Positions 1 to 8,803 of a DNA stretch of 48,099 nt are shown here, piece after piece. The DNA is taken from the NCBI GenBank assembly GCA_022703485.1, contig JAKLDO010000012.1:1-48099 (forward strand), in the 5' to 3' direction. The stretch comes from a bacterium (lineage in GTDB: Bacteria > UBP6 > UBA1177). Made by a program: the position numbers and the translations under genes. The notes below the pieces were generated by a model, which was not told the origin of the DNA, did no database searches, and worked only from the letters and a program-made list of their open reading frames with translations. Within the stretch, counting starts at the first letter, position 1; every line of letters starts with the position of its first letter.

Positions 1-80
1 CAATAAAACACAAACCTCAGACTAGAGTCAGTAAAAATTTAGAATCGAACGATTTAGGAAAGAATTAAATAATTAAAACC

Positions 81-974
81 TTACTCGAACGGTTCGAGGT
101 GAACCACTACATCAATGACTTCGGGACCTTTTTTTATGAGCTCTTCTTTGACCTTCGCGCTTATATCGTGACCTTCTCTTACGCTCATTTCAGGATCGAC
201 AAGCACATGGAGGTCTACCTGAAGTCCGCTTCCCAGGTATCTTGTGCGGCATTTATGCACATCTTTGACACCGTTCACGCTTTTTGCGATAGCCTCGATA
301 TTAAGGCAGACCTTCTCCCCTGCACCGGCATCGGTGAGTTCACACAGCGCAGTCCATGAGATCTTGTATGCGGCATGAAGGATGAAAAGACAGACAAGTA
401 TGGCTCCTGCATGATCTATAAAACCGTATCCGGGAAGGAGAATTGCGGCAATAATTGCAACGGCGGCAGGAATAGAGCTGAAAGCATCGGACCTGTGATG
501 CCATGCATTGGCGACCATCGCCGAAGATTTAACCTTTTTACCGACGAATGCAGTCCACTGGTACAGCCCTTCTTTCACCACGATCGAAAGCACCGCCGCA
601 AGGAAAGCGATCATTCCGGGAGGCTCATTATCCTTGTCCATCATCGTTGAAACAGCGTTCCAGCCTATCATCAGGGCCACACCGACAAGGGCAAGCCCGA
701 TAAAGACAGTTATCACCGTCTCTATTCTTCTGTGACCGTGAGGATGGGTCTCATCAGGAGGAGCGCTCCAGTATGATGAACCTATCAGCACAGCTACATC
801 TGTAACACAATCCGAAAGACTGTGAAAAGCATCCGCGATTATAGCCTGGCTGTTACCGAAAATACCGGCAGCGAATTTCAGCCCAGAAAGCGCAATATTA
901 ATCATCATTCCGATAAAAGTGACCCTTTTTATTTCCTTTTCAGTTGAAGCTGACAAACAATTATCTCCTGACAT
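81..974 (-). CDS. Cation diffusion facilitator (CDF) family metal/proton antiporter
   Basis: Predicted inner-membrane exporter of divalent cations (Zn, Fe, Mn or Co) driven by proton exchange. The 297-residue length is normal for the family. Two CDF metal-site signatures are visible: DAFHSLSD (H51, D55; D48 lies upstream) and NAWHHRSD (H159, D163). A short His-containing loop (THPHGH) follows the second membrane segment, as in many members. Residues 205-297 look like the cytoplasmic dimerisation (ZT_dimer) domain, with a DVHKCRTR segment. The start is supported by GGAGGTCTG directly before ATG. The gene begins 12 bases after the CocE-like hydrolase stop, so the two are probably co-transcribed. 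The transported metal cannot be told from sequence. Confidence 0.93.
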   Translation of the reverse strand: MSGDNCLSASTEKEIKRVTFIGMMINIALSGLKFAAGIFGNSQAIIADAFHSLSDCVTDVAVLIGSSYWSAPPDETHPHGHRRIETVITVFIGLALVGVALMIGWNAVSTMMDKDNEPPGMIAFLAAVLSIVVKEGLYQWTAFVGKKVKSSAMVANAWHHRSDAFSSIPAAVAIIAAILLPGYGFIDHAGAILVCLFILHAAYKISWTALCELTDAGAGEKVCLNIEAIAKSVNGVKDVHKCRTRYLGSGLQVDLHVLVDPEMSVREGHDISAKVKEELIKKGPEVIDVVVHLEPFE

Positions 975-986
975 CAGACCTCCATC

Positions 987-2771
987 TCAAATAAAAACCA
1001 TACTGCAACCGCTGTCTTTCTTTCCGGTTATCATTTCATTATCTTCAATTTCAACATCCTCAGTTTCACTATCATGATCATTCTCAAAGTCAACAGAATC
1101 GGTATCTGTAACATCTTCTCCGTCAGGCTCTTCTTCAGAAACTGCACATTTTTCACCGCCCCACTGTCCGATAAGACCCGCATCTATAAAAGTTCCAGAC
1201 AGATCGAATACCACTTCACCTTTGACCGGTGTATCATCCCAGTAATCGGCAACGGTGCTCGGAAGCCTGTATTTAGGCCAGTATGCCGTGGAAAGATGAA
1301 ACCCCATCCTGTGACCTTTATTGAAAATTATAGAAATGTAGCCCGCATTGAATGTCATAACGGTCTTTTCACCGGAAGTCAGCAGTTTTTCATTGTCAAA
1401 ACCATCCCTGAACCTGACCTTTTTACCCCCTTCTATGATGAGATATTCAGTTCCGTCGGGATAAATGTCAGTAAGGACTGCAACAAGATCGAAATCCTTA
1501 AGCCCTGTCGTGAAAGAAACTGTGACATCGACAGCACCCGTGATTTCAGTAGGAGTTTCAAAAGGTTCTGTCTGAAAAGAGATGGCATCACTTCTTTTGC
1601 GGTACTGCGAAACATCGCAAGGTCCCGGATTTATTGTAAGATTATTACCGCAAAGGGTCGGGAAAGGGTCGGCATAGTCAAATTTGAGATTAAGATCGCC
1701 GCTTCCGCACTCCCCGGCTTTTAAAATGAGGTCTGTTCCGGCTGAAAGTCTCTGAGGCACAGTTTCAACCGGAGGAAAAGTGTCAGAAGTCTTCCATACA
1801 TTTCCCGGAGCATTGTCATCTTTTATATCACCGATCGTGTAATAGGTCACAGGCGCCCAGTCGGGTTTTGCAATGTTGAGCGGATAATAGAAATGGACAA
1901 GCAGGGCGAATGCCGGATCGGTATCACCTTCGTAGTATTTTTCAGCATTTTCAGGAAATGTCATCTCATTTGACACATTGCTCATCATAGTTCCATGTGA
2001 CCACGGACCCATTACAAGATGCTGGTCGGGAGCACCCGATGCCTGATAAAGATTGAAAGTGTCCACCTGATGACGGTTGAACATATCGAACCATCCGCCG
2101 ACATGGGCGGCCGGAACCGCGATGTTCTCAGGAACTGTATAAAGATTCGTCACATCCCAGTAATCATTTGTCATGCTGTACATGTCATCAGTTTTCAAAG
2201 TATCAAGGAAGAATGATGCATCCTGCCCTTCAAGCCACGCTGTCATTGCATGCTCTCTGAACATCCCGCCCGGAAAGAAAGTTCCGTCATAGAGATCGCC
2301 TGAAGCAACCGTGATTATCTGATAGACAAGTCCCGGTTTTTCATCAAGCCCGGCCATCAGATATTGAGCCAGTCCCTCGGCAGATCCTCCTATTGTAGCT
2401 ATCTTCCCGTTACACCATGACTGGTCCGTGATCCACTTTAAGGTGTCGTATCCGTCATGCATCTCGCCCCAGCCCTCAGAATGGAAGACCCCGTGAGTTC
2501 CGCCGGATCCGAAAGTACCCCTGAAAGACTGCGCGACAAAAACCACATTGTTCGCAGTGAGATCTGTCCCTATCTGAGCTTTCTGATCCCTGTCATAAGG
2601 AGATCTGTTGAGAAGCACGGGATAGCTCTTCCCTTCCCAGTCGTCAGGAAGATATATGTCCGTTTCCAGCTCAGTTCCATCCTCCATCGGCACCATTACA
2701 GTCTGTTTCACGACCGCTCCGAGCTGAAGGAACATCCCTATGATAAGGACTTGAACCGTTATTTTTGACAT
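987..2771 (-). CDS. CocE/NonD family (X-Pro dipeptidyl-peptidase-like) serine hydrolase, secreted
   Basis: Alpha/beta hydrolase of the CocE/X-Pro dipeptidyl-peptidase family; it should cleave an acyl or peptide bond, substrate unknown. The nucleophile elbow is GGSAEG (S130); the likely Asp is in GGWFDMF (D229) and the His in PWSHGT (H259). A PepX_C-like jelly-roll domain occupies roughly residues 350-535. The N-terminus is hydrophobic enough to be a signal peptide. The last 50 residues are an Asp/Glu-rich linker ending in GKKDSGCSMVFI, very like the end of the neighbouring metalloprotease. I chose ATG at 2771, with GGGAGGGTGTG before it, over the GTG one codon upstream. The export route and the role of the tail are inferred. 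Confidence 0.88.
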   Translation of the reverse strand: MSKITVQVLIIGMFLQLGAVVKQTVMVPMEDGTELETDIYLPDDWEGKSYPVLLNRSPYDRDQKAQIGTDLTANNVVFVAQSFRGTFGSGGTHGVFHSEGWGEMHDGYDTLKWITDQSWCNGKIATIGGSAEGLAQYLMAGLDEKPGLVYQIITVASGDLYDGTFFPGGMFREHAMTAWLEGQDASFFLDTLKTDDMYSMTNDYWDVTNLYTVPENIAVPAAHVGGWFDMFNRHQVDTFNLYQASGAPDQHLVMGPWSHGTMMSNVSNEMTFPENAEKYYEGDTDPAFALLVHFYYPLNIAKPDWAPVTYYTIGDIKDDNAPGNVWKTSDTFPPVETVPQRLSAGTDLILKAGECGSGDLNLKFDYADPFPTLCGNNLTINPGPCDVSQYRKRSDAISFQTEPFETPTEITGAVDVTVSFTTGLKDFDLVAVLTDIYPDGTEYLIIEGGKKVRFRDGFDNEKLLTSGEKTVMTFNAGYISIIFNKGHRMGFHLSTAYWPKYRLPSTVADYWDDTPVKGEVVFDLSGTFIDAGLIGQWGGEKCAVSEEEPDGEDVTDTDSVDFENDHDSETEDVEIEDNEMITGKKDSGCSMVFI

Positions 2772-2858
2772 CACACCCTCCCTTGAAACATGGAAAAAAC
2801 TATTTTCATTTAGGTGAATGTATCATAATTTGCGAAAAAGAGAATATTTCAGGAAAAA

Positions 2859-5147
2859 TCAAAGGGTGGTCAGCGAACAGCCTGAATCTTCTTTTTTATC
2901 AACAGGCTCTGCGTCATCATCTTCGAAAATGTCACTGTCCCCTTCTTCATCTGTTCCGTCAGTAATTTCATCAGAAGTTTCGCTGTCGTCATCCCCGGTT
3001 TCAGCAGTACAATCTTTCTCTGATCCCCATGAAACAGAAACTTTAGGTCCATAAAGCATTCCTGCCGGGCCTGTATTTATAAACTGGAAATAATATCTGC
3101 TTCCCGGAACAAGACCCTTCACTGTCCAGCTGCCCGTACCTATGACATATGAATCATAATCGACTTTGAAAGGGATATCGTCAACTGTCCATATCACCGG
3201 CTTGTCCTTTCTCACAAGCAGACTGTATTTGGGGGCTGATGATGAGCTCATTGACTGGCCGTCAGTAGCCATTCCGGTTATTGTAAGAGTATCAATGCAT
3301 TCAGGAACATCATAATAAAGCTGGACATACATAGGAGCCACATCCATTTTAGCGCCTTCTATCTCGACTTCAATGGTCTCCGAAGGCATTCCCTGATACT
3401 GTGCCACTCCGCCGCTGAAAAGATACTGCGCCTTGTTCATGATATTTCTTGCACGGACTTCATTGTAAAAGCCTTTTTCATCAAGTATTGTCTGGAACTC
3501 ATCCTTCAATGAGGCAAGGTCTGTATCTTCAACTGTGTCAAGAAGAACATCCGCCCAGCCTTTGAAATCAAGGTCTGAAAATGTGACAGACATCAGTGAT
3601 TCCATGAAAAATTTAGCAAAATCATCCTTCGTGCGGCCTTTCTCAAGGACTTTCTGATACATTGCCCAATGAGCTGAAACCGCAGGAAGTCCGTCATGAT
3701 GGCTTTCACCGATAAAATCCTCGTTTACAAGATTTTCATTATCGGCAGTTCTCAGACAGTAGAACTCACCTTCTTTTTCATTCCCGTATCCTGCACCGTA
3801 AGCTTCAGAAACATACTCGCCCAGACACGAATCACCTGCTATGATGAAAGAGAAAGTATCCGCCATACCTTCATTAAGGCCTATGGTTTCATTACTGTAG
3901 CCGTATTTGTCGGCAAAAGCGGCAAATCCGAGTTTGGCAACGCTTTCAACTGTGGCATGTCCGAATTCATGGTAAATGACATCTCCGTCATAGGCGAAAT
4001 CGGCCTTTGAACCCTGACCAAGTACGATTATATCACCCTGATATTCAAAATTCTTGAAGAACATCTCGGCGAAATAAGGATCGTGCGGGCTGTAGAACGC
4101 ATTGTCCATCGGAGCGAGAACAGTGGTACTCTGAGGCATCTGGAAATTGCCCACACCGATGATCGGATTATTTGATGTACCCACATTGTGAGCATCAAGA
4201 TGTGTGAAACCTTTGATCCCGAGACCCAGAATATAGCTGTATACCTTTGCCATATGGTAATATACCGCGACTTCAGAATAGACATCGTCGGCATCATTTT
4301 TGAAAGCCACGCCGTCCGTCCAGTCTTCATATATGAAATTACCGTTCTCTTCCTTGTTTGCGGTCTGTGTCGGAGTGCATATCGGATACTGTGAACCGTA
4401 ATAGTCCATTTTTTCACCGAGATCGAGACAGTTCGTTGCAACTATCTTTCTTACTCCGGCTTCATCAAGCTCAGCTGTAAGTTTTCCCCCTTTGTCATCA
4501 GAGACCCACGGAAGTTCCACTTCAACAGGCTCTTCGTTCCTCAAAGGATTTGTCTCAAACACCTTTGCAGTATTTTCTGTCGCTTTCATGACAAAATTTC
4601 CGCCGCCGAGACTTTTTCCATTGTGTGCATCGACATAATAGAACCTTCCGTCAAGCGGTGAGGAAGGTCTGAACCTTATTTTGTATGCGAGACGGAACTC
4701 ACCTGCATGTCCGATTATGACAAGCTTTGATATGAAGTCAGGATCTGACAGTATTTTACCGTGATTGTTCACTGAAACGATCTTCGCCGCGGCATTTGCC
4801 GTAATTGAAGGCGTCGTGTCAATGTTCACATTGCGCATACTGTTGATCATTTTGAATATTTTCCCGTTCTTTTCTTTAAGCACTGTGTATTTCCCTTCGA
4901 CAGGAATACCTTTGTAGCTCCAAGCCACCCTGTGAAGTTTAATGTCACCTATCCTGTTCGTTGTGATGAGACGGCCTGAAAGGTCACTGTCATTTACAGA
5001 AATAAGACCGTTGAGATCACGGGCGACAAAGGACTTAAGCTGTTCAGCTGTTCCTGCGCTTCTGTTAAGTTTAATGAATTCAAGGTCGTGTCCGCAGATG
5101 CCTGAAACGAAAAATACTACCGCCAGAACTGTTAACAACTTCTTCAT
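2859..5147 (-). CDS. Secreted zinc metalloprotease, M36/M4 (fungalysin/thermolysin) type
   Basis: Extracellular zinc endopeptidase of the gluzincin group, 762 residues. It has a signal peptide (MKKLLTVLAVVFFVSG), an FTP/PepSY-like propeptide up to about residue 200 that would hold the enzyme inactive, and a catalytic domain with YHEFGHATVE (H393, E394, H397) and the third zinc ligand in NEGMAD (E426). The spacing and NEGMADTF context fit M36/M4. A beta-sandwich-like region follows, then an Asp/Glu-rich stretch ending KKEDSGCSLTTL. That tail matches the tail of the CocE-like hydrolase just downstream, so both may be sorted the same way. GGGGG lies a few bases before the ATG. Confidence 0.9.
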   Translation of the reverse strand: MKKLLTVLAVVFFVSGICGHDLEFIKLNRSAGTAEQLKSFVARDLNGLISVNDSDLSGRLITTNRIGDIKLHRVAWSYKGIPVEGKYTVLKEKNGKIFKMINSMRNVNIDTTPSITANAAAKIVSVNNHGKILSDPDFISKLVIIGHAGEFRLAYKIRFRPSSPLDGRFYYVDAHNGKSLGGGNFVMKATENTAKVFETNPLRNEEPVEVELPWVSDDKGGKLTAELDEAGVRKIVATNCLDLGEKMDYYGSQYPICTPTQTANKEENGNFIYEDWTDGVAFKNDADDVYSEVAVYYHMAKVYSYILGLGIKGFTHLDAHNVGTSNNPIIGVGNFQMPQSTTVLAPMDNAFYSPHDPYFAEMFFKNFEYQGDIIVLGQGSKADFAYDGDVIYHEFGHATVESVAKLGFAAFADKYGYSNETIGLNEGMADTFSFIIAGDSCLGEYVSEAYGAGYGNEKEGEFYCLRTADNENLVNEDFIGESHHDGLPAVSAHWAMYQKVLEKGRTKDDFAKFFMESLMSVTFSDLDFKGWADVLLDTVEDTDLASLKDEFQTILDEKGFYNEVRARNIMNKAQYLFSGGVAQYQGMPSETIEVEIEGAKMDVAPMYVQLYYDVPECIDTLTITGMATDGQSMSSSSAPKYSLLVRKDKPVIWTVDDIPFKVDYDSYVIGTGSWTVKGLVPGSRYYFQFINTGPAGMLYGPKVSVSWGSEKDCTAETGDDDSETSDEITDGTDEEGDSDIFEDDDAEPVDKKEDSGCSLTTL

Positions 5148-5265
5148 GGAAACCCCCGTTTATTATTGATCAGCTCAAAAGATCAAAATTGGACAAACAT
5201 ATCCCATTTCTCAAAAAGCAACTATCATACCTTATTTTTTTATAGCGTTATTTCAAGCAGATACA

Positions 5266-5271
5266 TATAAT
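5266..5271 (+). promoter_or_regulatory. Possible -10 element (TATAAT) upstream of pth
   Basis: A perfect TATAAT lies 34 bases before the pth start in the divergent gap between the metalloprotease and pth. No good -35 hexamer lies 16-18 bases upstream, so this rests on the -10 match alone. Confidence 0.35.
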
Positions 5272-5304
5272 CAGTCCTATTTTATTCATTATTCAGAGAG
5301 TCTC

Positions 5305-5859
5305 ATGCTTGTCGTTTTTCTTGGAAATCCGGGAAATGAATATAAAAAGACCCGTCATAATGCCGGATTCATGCTTGCTGATGCGATGGAGAGCATTTCA
5401 AACCTTAACTGGAGTGAAAAATTCAACGGTCTGTGGGCAAAAACGGAGATCGGCGGTTCGACACATCACTTTCTGAAACCAGCCACTTTCATGAACCTCA
5501 GCGGAAAAAGCGTTACTGCCGCCAAAGCTTTTTTCAAACTCAGCAACAGCGATATCCTTGTCGTTCACGATGACATTGAATCAGATTTCGGCACCATCTC
5601 TTTGAAAAACGGCGGCGGACTTGCAGGTCATAACGGGCTCCGTTCAATATCAAACGCTCTGGGGACGAATGATTTTGCAAGACTTAAAATAGGTGTCGGC
5701 AGACCTTCACGCGGCGATGTCTCCTCTTTCGTGCTCGGAAAATTCACAGAAGATGAACAGATAGTACTCCCGCTGATCCTCGAAAAAGCCTCAAAGATGC
5801 TCATCGCTTTCCTGAATGAAAAAGACAAACGGTTCGTGAAGGAAAAAGTGGAACTGTAA
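5305..5859 (+). CDS. pth: Peptidyl-tRNA hydrolase
   Basis: Cytoplasmic enzyme that hydrolyses the ester bond of peptidyl-tRNA released from stalled ribosomes, recycling tRNA. The family signature is clear: FLGNPG (N8), TRHNAGF with catalytic H18, the FMNLSG segment, and VHDDIE carrying the catalytic Asp. The GGGLAGHNGLRSI segment and the later GVGRP are also typical. At 184 residues it is about the usual length (E. coli Pth has 194). Its stop abuts the stop of the convergent helicase gene with no bases between (TAATTA junction), leaving no room for a dedicated terminator. Confidence 0.97.
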   Translation: MLVVFLGNPGNEYKKTRHNAGFMLADAMESISNLNWSEKFNGLWAKTEIGGSTHHFLKPATFMNLSGKSVTAAKAFFKLSNSDILVVHDDIESDFGTISLKNGGGLAGHNGLRSISNALGTNDFARLKIGVGRPSRGDVSSFVLGKFTEDEQIVLPLILEKASKMLIAFLNEKDKRFVKEKVEL

Positions 5860-8361
5860 TTATCCTTCCCCGAAGAATTCCCTGATCTTCCGGGCTATTT
5901 CGGATGATGGCAGCGTATAGAACTTCACTCCGTCGGGAGCGGCTTTGACAAAATCCCTGCCGTAATTCTTTTCTATCATCCTTTTATCGAGAACTGTAAC
6001 TGTGCCGACATCGTTTTTTGTCCTGATAAGCCTGCCGAACCCCTGCTTGAACTTGAGCAGTGCATTCGGAAGTGTGTAAACGACAAAACCGCTCTGACCT
6101 GTATCAGCTTCAAGCTTTGCCACATATCTTTTGACAAAGGGGTGGCTCGGGAACCTGAAAGGAAGCTTCATTATGACAAGATTGCGCAAAGTATCACCTT
6201 TCATGTCAATACCTTCCCAGAAAGTATCTGTCGCAAGAAGGGTCGCATTCCTGTCATCCCTGAAGTCCTTCACCACCTTTGATACAGGATACTTTCCCTG
6301 ACAGATCACATTGAAATCGAGGTCTGTCATCTGTTTTGCGGCAAGCTCACGGTGTCCTATCGAAGTGAAAAGGACAAGAGCGCCGCCGTTGGACGCCCTG
6401 ACTATCTCCTTTGAGGCGATGACACTTTCCGAATCGAACGATTCCCTGCTGTCGACAGGACTTGGCATATCGGTGCAGATGAACGCTCTGACCTGTGAAC
6501 TGTAATCAAAACAGCTTTCAAGGTTCACATATTTCTTTTCACGGTCAGTAAGGTTAAGCCCGCTCTCTCTATTGAAAAAAGAGAATCCTTCATCCGTCTT
6601 TCCGGTGCTGAGAGTCGCAGAAGTGAATATTACACATGCAGTCACATTGTAAAGTCTTTCCGCAAGTATCTTCTGTATCTCGATAGGTGTCGTGGTGAAT
6701 GTTATTATCTGGTTACGGTCCTTTTCACCCCAGAAGACCTTTGATGCAGTATCTTTTGAAATACAGAAATCGCTTAAAAATTCATTACACTTTTTAAGCT
6801 TTTTTACGGTCCCTTCCGTATCAGCGATCAGATACATCATAATATCATCATTGGGACTCCTGAGCGCCGCATTTGAAATGTTCACGGCCTTTATCTTCTT
6901 AAGTGCAGGCTCGATAAGTTCAGGTATCTCAGAGATACCTGCAATAGCTTTTTCCATCACTTTAAGGATACCGCCTCTCACAGTGATACTGTCAAGCTCA
7001 TAAAGACCTTCCGAATCTTTACCGAGAGCTTCAAGTATGTCAGGAACTATGGAGTGAGTGAACAGCGGAATGAACCCGGAAAGGCGGTTGACAGCCTTTT
7101 CAAAAGAAGCTGAAACTTCCTTATCTGCATAATTATCAAGCAGTTTTGTCAAAAGACCGGTCCCTCTTTTCGGGAAATAAAGCCTGTTGAGCTGTTTTAT
7201 GACATTCTGAGTTGAAACGCTTTCACCGAGAAAGCTTATCGCGCTTTTAAAAAGGTTGTGCGCCTCGTCAATAACAAGTATATCGAACTTCGGCAGAAGT
7301 CCCGCCTCATCCTCTGAGTCCATTTTCATCGCCACATCCGCCATAAGAAGATGATGGTTGATGAGTATTATTGAAGCAAAATTAGCCTTGCGTCTGGCAC
7401 GGAAAAAGAAACAGCTGCTAAAATGCCTGCATCTGCTTTTTTCACAGGTGAACTCCTCGGCGCACACTTCCGACCATATATCGACCGCAAGGGCGCTGTT
7501 CATTGATGACCTTGTACCGTCATTAACTGAATTCATCCAGCTGTCGATATCATTGACCGCATCCATCCTTGCATCGTCCTTTTCAACGATCTTAGTCTGC
7601 ATACTCTCCATCTTGAACATGGAGTATCTTCTTTTGCAAAGATAATTGCTCCGCCCTTTTAAAATTGCGACATTGACATCATCGAAACCGAGATTGTCCC
7701 TGATGAACGGGATGTCCTTTGCAAAAAGCTGTTCTTCAAGCGCGATCGTCGAAGTGCTTATGACACATTTTTTACCTTTATTCTTTGACACGAAAAGCAT
7801 TGCAGGAATGATATATGCAAAACTTTTACCTGTTCCTGTCCCCGCTTCAGCAACAAGAATACCGTTACTGTTAACCGATTCTGTCACTTCAAGCGCCATT
7901 TTCATCTGCGGCATCCTGAACTCGTATTCAGGGAAAATGCTTTTGAGCTTTCCGTTCTCCTCCAGTATCGCAGAAACATTATCAGGATCGACTTTTTCTA
8001 TCTCATCACAGTCCGGCAGGATCCTTTCAACGACAGGGAATACGCTGATGACATTGTTGTCCACAATGTACGATCCGACACCTTTTTCAGCCGCTCTTGC
8101 CGCGACATCAAGGTCTGCGGTGCTCGGTCTGACATCGCCTCCGGGGTGATTATGGATAAGTATCTCTCCCGGTGAAGCCGCCGCTATCACAGCAGGCACA
8201 GAGAACGAATTCCCCATGGCGGCTCTCCTGAGATCAAAAATCAGCCCGTCATCATTAACAGTTCCCACCATGACGATCTCATTCCCGTCATTTTGCGAAA
8301 TGAAATGTCTGGCAAGCTGTACGGCTTCAAAGGTGAAATAGGAATCTGTCTTGAACGGCAT
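5860..8361 (-). CDS. dinG: DinG/XPD-like helicase with N-terminal RadC-like JAB (MPN+) domain
   Basis: Predicted 5'-3' superfamily 2 DNA helicase of the iron-sulfur XPD/DinG group, 833 residues. Helicase motifs: Walker A GTGTGKS near residue 173, four cysteines around 294-310 (C-x5-C-x4-C-x5-C) suited to a 4Fe-4S cluster, DEAH near 364, a SATLSTG motif, and motif VI QGFGRLIR near the end. Unusually, the first ~110 residues form a JAB/JAMM metalloprotease-like domain: a Glu in the early NEIVMVG strand and HNHPGGDVRPSTAD, the RadC-type zinc signature. All JAMM ligands are present, so that domain could bind zinc. A repair or replication role is expected; what the JAB domain does is unknown. No strong ribosome binding site precedes the start. 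Confidence 0.92.
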   Translation of the reverse strand: MPFKTDSYFTFEAVQLARHFISQNDGNEIVMVGTVNDDGLIFDLRRAAMGNSFSVPAVIAAASPGEILIHNHPGGDVRPSTADLDVAARAAEKGVGSYIVDNNVISVFPVVERILPDCDEIEKVDPDNVSAILEENGKLKSIFPEYEFRMPQMKMALEVTESVNSNGILVAEAGTGTGKSFAYIIPAMLFVSKNKGKKCVISTSTIALEEQLFAKDIPFIRDNLGFDDVNVAILKGRSNYLCKRRYSMFKMESMQTKIVEKDDARMDAVNDIDSWMNSVNDGTRSSMNSALAVDIWSEVCAEEFTCEKSRCRHFSSCFFFRARRKANFASIILINHHLLMADVAMKMDSEDEAGLLPKFDILVIDEAHNLFKSAISFLGESVSTQNVIKQLNRLYFPKRGTGLLTKLLDNYADKEVSASFEKAVNRLSGFIPLFTHSIVPDILEALGKDSEGLYELDSITVRGGILKVMEKAIAGISEIPELIEPALKKIKAVNISNAALRSPNDDIMMYLIADTEGTVKKLKKCNEFLSDFCISKDTASKVFWGEKDRNQIITFTTTPIEIQKILAERLYNVTACVIFTSATLSTGKTDEGFSFFNRESGLNLTDREKKYVNLESCFDYSSQVRAFICTDMPSPVDSRESFDSESVIASKEIVRASNGGALVLFTSIGHRELAAKQMTDLDFNVICQGKYPVSKVVKDFRDDRNATLLATDTFWEGIDMKGDTLRNLVIMKLPFRFPSHPFVKRYVAKLEADTGQSGFVVYTLPNALLKFKQGFGRLIRTKNDVGTVTVLDKRMIEKNYGRDFVKAAPDGVKFYTLPSSEIARKIREFFGEG

Positions 8362-8383
8362 TTATGTGCAAAAGGAAAAAGCT

Positions 8384-8415
8384 AAAAAAAACCACGCAAG
8401 TCAATGACTGCGTGG
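8384..8415 (-). terminator. Rho-independent terminator of the HU/IHF gene
   Basis: Inverted repeat CCACGC (8392-8397) / GCGTGG (8410-8415) with inner AGTC/GACT pairs and a short loop. On the minus strand it is followed by eight T residues. It lies 26 bases after the HU/IHF stop and separates that gene from the helicase gene. Confidence 0.85.
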
Positions 8416-8441
8416 CGTATAAAAAACACTAAAATCAAATA

Positions 8442-8714
8442 CTAGCCGAGACGGGAAAGAAGATCTTTTCCTGCCTTGAAGAACGGGAGTCTTTTGTCCA
8501 CTATCTTTATTGTCTGACCTGTCTTGGGATTTCTGCCTTCGTATGAACCGTAGTGACGGATAACGAAACTTCCGAAACCTCTTATTTCTATCCTGTCTTC
8601 CTGGATCATTGCACCTATCATTGCATCAACCATAAGGTTTACAAACTGCTCTGCATTTCTCTTTGAGAGATCACCTTTCTCTGCAAGAACATTGATTAAA
8701 GTCGACTTGTTCAT
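8442..8714 (-). CDS. HU/IHF family DNA-binding protein
   Basis: Small basic nucleoid protein of 90 residues that bends DNA as a dimer. The diagnostic beta-arm segment GRNPKTG with its tip proline is present, preceded by IEIRGFGSF and followed by PFFKAGKDLL, all standard DNABII features. RNPKTG plus the C-terminal FKAGKDLL is closer to IHF subunits than to classic HU, but the two cannot be separated safely by eye. AGGAGGA precedes the ATG and a clear terminator follows, so it is probably a single-gene transcript. Confidence 0.95.
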   Translation of the reverse strand: MNKSTLINVLAEKGDLSKRNAEQFVNLMVDAMIGAMIQEDRIEIRGFGSFVIRHYGSYEGRNPKTGQTIKIVDKRLPFFKAGKDLLSRLG

Positions 8715-8761
8715 CTATTCCTCCTGCTAATAAAAAGATCTAGTTTCGACCGACCTGTGAA

Positions 8762-8789
8762 TATTTATCCATTTTTTCCGATAATGCAA
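8762..8789 (-). promoter_or_regulatory. Candidate promoter of the HU/IHF gene
   Basis: On the minus strand, TTGCAT (8784-8789) and TAAATA (8762-8767) are separated by 16 bases, about 50 bases upstream of the start. Each hexamer matches about 4/6 of the sigma-70 consensus. Confidence 0.35.
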
Positions 8790-8803
8790 GTAAAAAAATG
8801 CTA

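Noticed and set aside
1-80. Possible terminator after the cation transporter gene
   Set aside because: AT-rich sequence with no convincing stem and U-run; nothing identified.
1074-1724. 216-codon + strand open frame
   Set aside because: Antisense to the CocE-like gene, which has clear catalytic motifs; no ribosome binding site or family resemblance.
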